8,383 nucleotides of DNA. Origin: Planctomycetaceae bacterium UBA969 (lineage in GTDB: Bacteria > Planctomycetota > Planctomycetia > Gemmatales > Gemmataceae). Below the pieces are notes generated by a model. The model searched no databases and had not been told where the DNA came from. It saw only the letters and a list, made by a program, of their open reading frames with translations. Below are positions 1 through 4,908 of this stretch, piece by piece. The position numbers and the translations under genes are program-made. The stretch lies in contig DBCB01000214.1 of the NCBI GenBank assembly GCA_002303765.1, positions 1-8,383 on the forward strand, read 5' to 3'. Position 1 is the stretch's first letter; each line of letters starts with the position of its first letter.

Positions 1-220
1 CACCAGCTACACTCTGGACCTTCTCGACCGAGTAACTTCCACCGGAGAAATCTAATAGGGCTTGGCCTCTTTTTCGTGCTGGTAAAAAGTAATGCCTCTC
101 AGGTTTCTGCGATTGAAAGGATAATTCAGTTTCCCTGTTTCATTTGCAAGTGGCGGTAACCCGTGTAAAAATAGACCTGGCCCCTTTGATTTCTTCCGGC
201 TGGCACTTATTGTTAAAATC
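1..220. other. Left flank with no confident gene
   Basis: No convincing gene is seen before the 218-residue protein. A plus-strand frame entering from the left edge (second base of the window) stays open for 17 codons and stops with TAA at 53-55. It would end in the plausible tail LDLLDRVTSTGEI, so it could be the C-terminus of an upstream gene, but it is too short to judge. A minus-strand frame of 69 codons (52-261) overlaps the start of the 218-residue gene, has no Shine-Dalgarno and no recognisable motif, and was not called. The part nearest the gene carries the inverted-repeat motif at 173-187. Confidence 0.4.
173..187. repeat. Left copy of an inverted 15-base motif flanking the 218-residue gene
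   Basis: The plus strand reads AGACCTGGCCCCTTT. Its reverse complement differs by one base from AAAGGGGGCAGGTCT at 952-966. The two copies bracket the AT-rich gene at 221-877 in opposite orientation. G-tract plus CAGGTCT motifs of this kind resemble dispersed REP-like elements, but that family assignment is inference. No transposase is present in the window. Confidence 0.5.
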
Positions 221-877
221 ATGATTAAATCATTACTAATGAAGTTAGTGTATATTACCAAGAAAATTTTGTTGGTTGTTGCACTCTCATTTTTATTAAT
301 AGTTGTAATGAGATTATTAGGTTTAAGTGTTATGTGGGGTAATCTTCCCCCACATCAGGGCGATGGCATATTTGAAGACCGTTCTATGCCGCTATTTTGG
401 CCATTTGGAGTACACGCTTACAACGTTCGGATGCCTGAATTTGACATGGGAGATCCAACAAATGCGACTTATGTTGTTTCAAATTTACCACCAACAAGCA
501 ATTTAAATCCATTACAAATTAGGGGCAAATTAGAGGTTTTCTTAGGTTTCTATAAAGATAATTGGACTAGTATTTTAGGTCAAAAGAAGACAATACAGGA
601 TTTTAAAGGAAATTTTTCAATATCGGTTATGGATTCAAACGAAAACTGTGTCTTGCAAATTGAAGGGACTATGTCTAACTGTAAGGTGATGGAGACTAGG
701 ATTGATCAGCAAGAATTTCCATTTAATCAAGGACGGCTTTTGTACCCGGCTGATCAAAAAGTTATTTTTTTTACTCCAAAAAAGGGAGAATTATATCGTT
801 TGCATATTCATTACACGCCCGATCCACGCCTTAAAGGTTTAAAAGGTTTTATTTTCCTATATCGTAGTAGATTTTAA
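221..877 (+). CDS. Unrecognised membrane-anchored or secreted protein, 218 residues
   Basis: I do not recognise this protein. The N-terminus has basic residues (K3, K8, K14, K15) followed by a long hydrophobic segment at about residues 16-37, fitting either a signal anchor or an uncleaved signal peptide. The remainder is probably extracytoplasmic and looks rich in beta strands, with alternating hydrophobic and polar residues and many Asn, Gly and Pro. It has two cysteines, C143 and C154, close enough to form a disulfide. It ends in a basic, aromatic tail (FIFLYRSRF). No catalytic motif is visible. There is no good Shine-Dalgarno before ATG 221; the in-frame ATG at 239 is an alternative start that keeps the hydrophobic segment. 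The gene is the only one on the plus strand and is markedly AT-rich (18 G+C in 60 bases at 481-540), which together with the bracketing inverted motif suggests recent acquisition. That it is a real gene is fairly likely; its function is unknown. Confidence 0.68.
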   Translation: MIKSLLMKLVYITKKILLVVALSFLLIVVMRLLGLSVMWGNLPPHQGDGIFEDRSMPLFWPFGVHAYNVRMPEFDMGDPTNATYVVSNLPPTSNLNPLQIRGKLEVFLGFYKDNWTSILGQKKTIQDFKGNFSISVMDSNENCVLQIEGTMSNCKVMETRIDQQEFPFNQGRLLYPADQKVIFFTPKKGELYRLHIHYTPDPRLKGLKGFIFLYRSRF

Positions 878-942
878 CTGTCTTGAACTTAAAAATAGAA
901 CCACTTGGATGCGAGAATTAGTAGGATTAGGTTTTTAACTGG

Positions 943-996
943 AAGGCAAGAAAAGGGGGCAGGTCTGAATGCCATGAACTTAAGGCAAGAAAAGGG
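943..996. repeat. Direct repeat with 39-base period, containing the right inverted motif
   Basis: The 15-base string AAGGCAAGAAAAGGG occurs exactly at 943-957 and again at 982-996. The first copy runs on into GGCAGGTCT, so the inverted partner of the 173-187 motif lies at 952-966. A third, partial resemblance is TGAACTTAA, found at 884-892 and 975-983. This looks like one and a half units of a short dispersed repeat left beside the 218-residue gene. Confidence 0.6.
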
Positions 997-1002
997 CTCA
1001 GT

Positions 1003-1236
1003 TTATTCCCCGGGTTCGTGCCAGGGTTCGTTTGTCATTTGTTTCCAATCATCTTCTTGAATGCCGTATTCCACTTTTCCTTTGAGTTTCGCCCCTTCGA
1101 TGTGGGGGGCCAGCCAATCCTTGCAAGGTTCTTTTGCGTTTGCCGAATCAAACACATTAATGTAAACCCCTTCAGCCCGTTCTTCAAGGAACACCCGGTA
1201 AACCCCTGGCCGACCCACAATTGCTTCATATGCCAT
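1003..1236 (-). CDS. Unrecognised small acidic protein, 77 residues
   Basis: The product begins MAYEAIVGRPGVYRVFLEER and ends WHEPGE. I recognise no family. It is soluble in character, with no signal peptide or membrane segment. It is acidic and rich in Glu, Gly and Trp, with a single cysteine (C38), and looks like a small alpha/beta or beta domain. Coding is supported by a strong Shine-Dalgarno, GGGAGGT at 1243-1249, six bases before the ATG, and by a codon pattern more natural than the overlapping plus-strand frame (1018-1305) or the second minus-strand frame (1035-1229). It lies 171 bases downstream of the amidohydrolase on the same strand, which is too far for close coupling. Its Shine-Dalgarno sits in one arm of a predicted hairpin, so translation may be controlled by RNA structure. 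Confidence 0.7.
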   Translation of the reverse strand: MAYEAIVGRPGVYRVFLEERAEGVYINVFDSANAKEPCKDWLAPHIEGAKLKGKVEYGIQEDDWKQMTNEPWHEPGE

Positions 1237-1242
1237 TTGAAT

Positions 1243-1300
1243 ACCTCCCGCTTGTCGTGCCTACGCTGGGGGATCCTCTCGCATCTAGGACAAGTGGGAG
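1243..1300 (-). promoter_or_regulatory. Leader hairpin overlapping the Shine-Dalgarno of the 77-residue gene
   Basis: On the minus strand, CTCCCACTTGTC (1300-1289) can pair with GACAAGCGGGAG (1256-1245) in 11 of 12 positions, with a single A/C mismatch, around a 32-base loop. The 3' arm contains GGGAG of the Shine-Dalgarno GGGAGGT (1249-1243), so the folded form would hide the ribosome site. A weaker alternative helix pairs GGAG (1318-1315) with CTCC (1300-1297), which is part of the 5' arm, so the two folds would exclude each other. This is seen by base pairing only; no known riboswitch class was recognised. Confidence 0.45.
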
Positions 1301-1369
1301 ACTAAGAATTCTCACTCCGCATCCGAGACAGCACCCGAAGATGACTTTCGCATCGTGTTCATCACCCTA

Positions 1370-1385
1370 AGATGAACTATCATCT
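1370..1385 (-). terminator. Small hairpin just after the amidohydrolase stop
   Basis: On the minus strand AGATGA and TCATCT form a perfect 6-base-pair stem with the 4-base loop TAGT, beginning 22 bases after the stop codon. It is AT-rich and no T-run follows, so it is a poor match to an intrinsic terminator. It may only protect the 3' end, or may be chance. Confidence 0.22.
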
Positions 1386-1407
1386 AATAATAGCTCTAGG
1401 AAACACC

Positions 1408-4062
1408 TTACCAACCGATGCAACAACCACCGGAACCTGCGCCTGATCCTAAGAAGGGCAGGGCCCTGCGAGCGAAGGGCATTTTCAAATAATCATCTCG
1501 GTTGTAAACAATTCTGCCACCGATGATGGTGTACTTCACTTGGGTTGAATGCTCGAACGGGTCGCCATCGTAGAGTACCAGATCTGCAACCTTGCCCATT
1601 TCGATCGAGCCATAATCTTTGTCTATGCCAAGGATTTTTGCTGCTTCTAGAGTGATGCTACCAAGTGCTTTATCAAAGCCAAATCCATGAGCCATCGCCA
1701 TCGCTGCTTCAAACCTTATCGATCGGGTCTTGGGCACATAATCTTCAAAGCCCGAACTGATTGCCACGGGGATTTGAGCATCGGAAATTCTCTGGGCACT
1801 ACCTACGAAGGTGTTGAAAGTTTCCATCCTAGCAACCCGCTGCATCGTAGGATGCAAAACGATGGGTATGCCCGCCTTGCGAATTTCATCAATCATTAGA
1901 TAGGCTTCAGTGGCTTGATCTAACTGGGCCTTAAGATTGAATTCAGAAGTGATGCGGAGTGCGGTTTGAATATCATCCGCACGATGAGCCGAAAAGATCA
2001 CGGGCAACTTCCCTGAAACTGCATCCGCAAAAGGATCGAGCTTTGGTTTGGGTTCAAGCTTCGATCCATCTGTTTCCTTTAAGCGCTTGCGAAGTTGTTC
2101 ATTACCTTTGTTGAACTCGTTACGCAATAGGGCTGCGGTTGCCATCCTTGTAGTGGGCGCCTTGTTGGGATAAGTCTTCTTGGGGATTTCGCCGAGGTTG
2201 ATCATCAGTGCTGCGGGAAATTTAATCGTCATCGCATCTACCGTGTTGCCATATGTTTTTAATATGCCTGTCTGACCTGCAATAACATTGACTGCGCCGG
2301 GTACTACATGAAGAACGGTCACGCCCTGCCTGCGAAGAAATTCGAGCAAAGCCTCATCAGGGTTAAAGCCATCGATGACTCGAAGGTCAGCCTGATTGGG
2401 ATCGGTGTTTTCATCCTGATCTTGATCAGCTTGAATGTTTAATGCGCCAGAAAGCCCAACGCTAGAATGAGCATCAATCAGGCCAGGAGTGACCTCTGCA
2501 ACGGCAAGAGCAGGGGTGCCCGGTGGGATTTTTACCTCGCCAACTTTACCTACTGCAGTGATCCTTCCTTTTTCTAAAAGCACAACACCCTCTAGGATGG
2601 GTTTTCCTGAAACCGTATGAATGCGACCTGCAAAGATTGCAAGGCGTTCGGGGGTTTCAGACATCGGGGCTTTCAGATTGCCTAGATCAATTCCTATTAC
2701 CTTGGGCATGCTTGAAACCACAGCAGGAACCTTGGGCAGTTTGTTCTCTCTGTCAACCAAGGCAAAACCGCCTGCTTGATAGGCCCAATTCTCATGAACC
2801 GTTCGATCAAATAGTTGTTTTCCTTCGATAAATGTTGCAAGAACTTGTGTGTAAATACTGAAGGGCGCACCAGAAAGTACAACAAAATCTGCATCTTTTC
2901 CAACTTCAAGGGAACCTACTCGCTTCTCTAAATGCATCATTGTTGCAGGATTTAATGTCAGTGCTCTAAGCGCTTCTAATTCTGTCATTCCACCTCGTAA
3001 CGCGATTGCGCCTGTGCGTAGAAAAAATCTTGATTCCGTAACTGGATCATCCGTATTGATTGCAACCTTCACGCCCGCCTTGGTAATTGCTGCAGCGTTT
3101 TCTTCAAGCAGCCCTGATACTTCTGCTTTGCCTCCGGGGCTATCCACCAAAGTTAGTGAAACCCAGGCATTCTTTTTTGCAAGTTCATCCACGATGCGAT
3201 ATGCCTCGGTCGCATGTTGCAGCACAATTTCAAAATCGAATTCCTGCGATAGTTTGAATGCGGAGTAGATATCATCAGCACGATGGCAATGGAAATGAAC
3301 AGTTCTCTTACGCTCTAATACTTCAACCAAGGGCTCTAGTGCTAAGTCCACCTCGGGCGGTTCCGCCTTGGCATCAGTCTCTTTCTTCTTGCGATAATCA
3401 GCCCACTTCTTCTGGTATTCCCGCGCCTTGATGAACTGCTCTCTTTGCATTGCATGGATTTTCATCCTCGTCGCTGGTGCACTCTTGGTACGATCAAAGT
3501 TGAAGCGCTTGGGGTTTTCGCCGTTCGCCATCTTTAGCCCACCCAGTACGGGAATGTTCTGGATGCGCATTTGTTCGACTGTCTGGCCCACAAATTTAAC
3601 ATAAAGGGTTTGCCCACCAATCACATTACCACTGCCGGGCATAATATTGGCAGTAGTAACACCTCCTGCAAGGGCCATGCGGATGCCGGGATCGTTTGGC
3701 GTGATACCATCCAAGGCACGCAAAGAGGCCTGAAGCGGGCCGCTGCCCTCGTTGCCATCGGAGTTTGCGGGAACTTGCGGGCGGGCGAAAACCCCAAGGT
3801 GCGAATGACTATCTACTAACCCGGGAATGATTACTTTCCCTGTTACATCAATTATTTTTCCTTGAATTGCTGGCATGTTTTCTGCGCTGCCCAAGGCAAT
3901 GATCTTGCCATCTTTTACTACCAAATATCCATTGATGATGGGGATAGCGTTGGCAGTGTGAATGATTGCGCCCTTGTAAATTACTGTCTCTGTTGGTTTT
4001 TTTGTTTCATCGGGTGCAAAGCCAAGAGCTAGCATTGCCAAAATCGGGGTCATCAGATTCAT
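1408..4062 (-). CDS. Tandem two-domain amidohydrolase, probably exported, with a degenerate second domain
   Basis: This 884-residue protein has two copies of the metal-dependent amidohydrolase fold of the imidazolonepropionase/prolidase-like group. Domain 1 (about residues 25-425) carries the expected ligand set: H86-S-H88 in PGLVDSHSHLG, K177 in GGLKMANGENPKR, the H258/H260 pair in HFHCHRADD, H283 in LQHATEAY, and D338 in NTDDP. It also has the usual terminal GSLEVGKDADFVVL strand. Domain 2 (about 470-860) aligns clearly (PGLIDAHSSVG, HRADDI, ATEAY, GSIEMGKVADLVLYDGDPF) but has S534, M620, S691, Q716 and G771 at the positions of H88, K177, H258, H283 and D338. Domain 2 is therefore probably non-catalytic. 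Residues 1-16 are hydrophobic and may be a short signal peptide, though it lacks a basic start. The ATG is supported by AAGGAA at 4069-4074. The C-terminus is an odd Gly/Cys tail (GSGAGSGGCCIGW). The substrate cannot be deduced; cyclic amides and dipeptides are typical for relatives. Confidence 0.9.
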   Translation of the reverse strand: MNLMTPILAMLALGFAPDETKKPTETVIYKGAIIHTANAIPIINGYLVVKDGKIIALGSAENMPAIQGKIIDVTGKVIIPGLVDSHSHLGVFARPQVPANSDGNEGSGPLQASLRALDGITPNDPGIRMALAGGVTTANIMPGSGNVIGGQTLYVKFVGQTVEQMRIQNIPVLGGLKMANGENPKRFNFDRTKSAPATRMKIHAMQREQFIKAREYQKKWADYRKKKETDAKAEPPEVDLALEPLVEVLERKRTVHFHCHRADDIYSAFKLSQEFDFEIVLQHATEAYRIVDELAKKNAWVSLTLVDSPGGKAEVSGLLEENAAAITKAGVKVAINTDDPVTESRFFLRTGAIALRGGMTELEALRALTLNPATMMHLEKRVGSLEVGKDADFVVLSGAPFSIYTQVLATFIEGKQLFDRTVHENWAYQAGGFALVDRENKLPKVPAVVSSMPKVIGIDLGNLKAPMSETPERLAIFAGRIHTVSGKPILEGVVLLEKGRITAVGKVGEVKIPPGTPALAVAEVTPGLIDAHSSVGLSGALNIQADQDQDENTDPNQADLRVIDGFNPDEALLEFLRRQGVTVLHVVPGAVNVIAGQTGILKTYGNTVDAMTIKFPAALMINLGEIPKKTYPNKAPTTRMATAALLRNEFNKGNEQLRKRLKETDGSKLEPKPKLDPFADAVSGKLPVIFSAHRADDIQTALRITSEFNLKAQLDQATEAYLMIDEIRKAGIPIVLHPTMQRVARMETFNTFVGSAQRISDAQIPVAISSGFEDYVPKTRSIRFEAAMAMAHGFGFDKALGSITLEAAKILGIDKDYGSIEMGKVADLVLYDGDPFEHSTQVKYTIIGGRIVYNRDDYLKMPFARRALPFLGSGAGSGGCCIGW

Positions 4063-4106
4063 GTTTAATTCCTTGTTATGTATGGTTCAAGCAATGGATG
4101 ATACAC

Positions 4107-4136
4107 CTGCTTTAAGGGTTGGTTTAACTAAAGCAG
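4107..4136. terminator. Inverted repeat between vapC and the amidohydrolase gene
   Basis: CTGCTTTA (4107-4114) and TAAAGCAG (4129-4136) are perfect 8-base inverted arms around a 14-base loop. The hairpin begins 15 bases after the vapC stop, where a terminator for the toxin operon would be expected. No clean T-run follows on the minus strand, so termination is uncertain. It could instead be an operator or leader element for the amidohydrolase, whose ATG is 45 bases further on. Confidence 0.33.
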
Positions 4137-4150
4137 TTGTTGGACGATTT

Positions 4151-4543
4151 TTATTTCTTCACTCTGAGTCCTAAATATTCTTCCATAGGATCAAAGTCTC
4201 TATCGTTATGAATTAATTCAAATCTATTCTCAATACAAAAAGTTGCAATAATAACATCGATTGTTTTTCTGACTGTAATTCCACTCTTTCTTAATTTTCT
4301 ATAATTTTGAGCTGCTTGTATTGCAATTTCTTTACCAAGAAAGTCATGATATTCCAGACTTTCCATCATCTGTTTTGCAGTTTCATAATCCTTTTCTTCA
4401 CGAAATCCCTGTAGGAATTCTGTTATTATTATGTCTCCTGTAATGATTCTGCTGTGTTCAAGTTCATAGTCTAAAATGTTAGTTTGTAATGATTCAATTC
4501 CTTTTACATAATCAATCCAAGTAGAAGTATCAGCAACTATCAT
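4151..4543 (-). CDS. VapC-type PIN-domain toxin ribonuclease
   Basis: The 130-residue product is a full-length PIN-domain protein of the VapC class. VapC toxins are magnesium-dependent endoribonucleases that cut tRNA or rRNA and halt translation when not bound by VapB. The acidic active-site residues are all present: D5 in the opening MIVADTSTWIDYV, E42 in ITEFLQGF, D96 in TIDVIIA, and D114 with D116 in HNDRDFD. The start codon overlaps the vapB stop in an ATGA (4540-4543), and GAGGA lies seven bases upstream inside vapB, so translation is coupled and antitoxin is made first. The gene is very AT-rich (14 G+C in 60 bases at 4201-4260) compared with both neighbouring enzymes, which suggests horizontal transfer. 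It appears intact, with no frameshift or lost catalytic residue. The RNA target cannot be read from sequence. Confidence 0.93.
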   Translation of the reverse strand: MIVADTSTWIDYVKGIESLQTNILDYELEHSRIITGDIIITEFLQGFREEKDYETAKQMMESLEYHDFLGKEIAIQAAQNYRKLRKSGITVRKTIDVIIATFCIENRFELIHNDRDFDPMEEYLGLRVKK

Positions 4544-4734
4544 TTATCAATCCTCATTTGATTTAGATCACCTTCCCAATTTAGTTTCCCACGCAAATCT
4601 CTTATTTTTAATTGATTTCTTTGCGCTATAAGGAGCTTTAAGCCTTCTTCGACTGTTTCCTTTTTTGTTTTATAACCAGAAACTTTTAAAGCCTGATTCA
4701 TTAAGCTGTCATCAATGACAATATTTGTGCGCAT
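4540..4734 (-). CDS. VapB-type ribbon-helix-helix antitoxin
   Basis: This 64-residue partner of VapC has an N-terminal DNA-binding ribbon-helix-helix: strand RTNIVI (residues 2-7), helix from D8 to about G20, then a second helix from about K24 to Q38. The C-terminal part, with LRGKLNWEGDL and the residues W53, D56 and R61, matches the toxin-wrapping tail of this antitoxin family, which occupies the VapC active site. The start at 4734 was chosen over an in-frame ATG at 4788 because GGAGG (4740-4744) sits five bases before it, family members begin at this MRTNIVID segment, and the longer form would start upstream of the promoter's -10 box. VapB and the VapBC complex normally repress their own promoter; the palindrome at 4747-4774 is the likely site. 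Confidence 0.92.
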   Translation of the reverse strand: MRTNIVIDDSLMNQALKVSGYKTKKETVEEGLKLLIAQRNQLKIRDLRGKLNWEGDLNQMRIDK

Positions 4735-4746
4735 GAATGCCTCCGG

Positions 4747-4774
4747 TGTGTATGGAATAACAATATTATACACA
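4747..4774. promoter_or_regulatory. Candidate VapBC operator (inverted repeat over the -10 box)
   Basis: TGTGTAT (4747-4753) and ATACACA (4768-4774) are perfect 7-base inverted arms separated by 14 bases. The right arm overlaps the -10 hexamer and the left arm lies in the very short leader, next to the vapB Shine-Dalgarno. Bound VapB or VapBC here would block RNA polymerase. Ribbon-helix-helix antitoxins usually bind such palindromes; the assignment to this one is inference from position. Confidence 0.6.
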
Positions 4775-4793
4775 TTGCTGCCATGCAAATCAA
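4765..4793 (-). promoter_or_regulatory. Sigma-70-type promoter of vapBC
   Basis: On the minus strand TTGATT (4793-4788) is followed by a 17-base spacer and a perfect TATAAT (4770-4765). Transcription would start about 4758, giving a leader of some 24 bases before the vapB ATG. This is the best promoter match I found in the window. Confidence 0.7.
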
Positions 4794-4803
4794 GAAGTTT
4801 TAA

Positions 4804-4908
4804 TTAGTGCGCCGAAGGTCTTCATCCAACGACTGCATTCGCCTGACGTGCCACCCGCAACGCATGGCGTCGATTCCCCATCTGGTCATCACTTCGCCTG
4901 GGTGAATA
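4804..4908. other. GC-rich spacer with imperfect hairpin and short direct repeat
   Basis: This segment between the dehydrogenase stop and the vapB promoter is clearly richer in G+C than the toxin operon beside it. It contains an imperfect inverted repeat at 4845-4871: GAC and GTC outer arms, GCCA and TGGC inner arms, a 2-base bulge and an 11-base loop. It also has TTCGCCTG twice in direct orientation (4838-4845 and 4893-4900). There is no T-run, so it is a weak terminator candidate for the dehydrogenase gene. No protein or RNA gene is recognised. It may be a remnant of an insertion junction. Confidence 0.3.

Noticed and set aside
52..261. Minus-strand open frame of 69 codons overlapping the 218-residue gene start
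   Set aside because: No Shine-Dalgarno and no recognisable motif; it runs through the inverted-repeat motif and clashes with the better-supported plus-strand gene.
1018..1305. Plus-strand open frame of 95 codons opposite the 77-residue gene
   Set aside because: Cysteine- and phenylalanine-rich shadow composition with no Shine-Dalgarno, against a strong ribosome site for the minus-strand gene.
4735..4788. Longer vapB start giving 82 residues
   Set aside because: The extra 18 codons would begin upstream of the -10 box, have no Shine-Dalgarno, and do not resemble the family N-terminus; the start at 4734 has GGAGG at ideal spacing.
4063..4908. Integron attC sites around vapBC
   Set aside because: Toxin-antitoxin genes are common integron cassettes, and isolated GTTRRRY-like strings occur (for example GTTGGAT on the minus strand near 4823-4830), but no matching RYYYAAC partner at proper distance was found, so no attC site can be supported.
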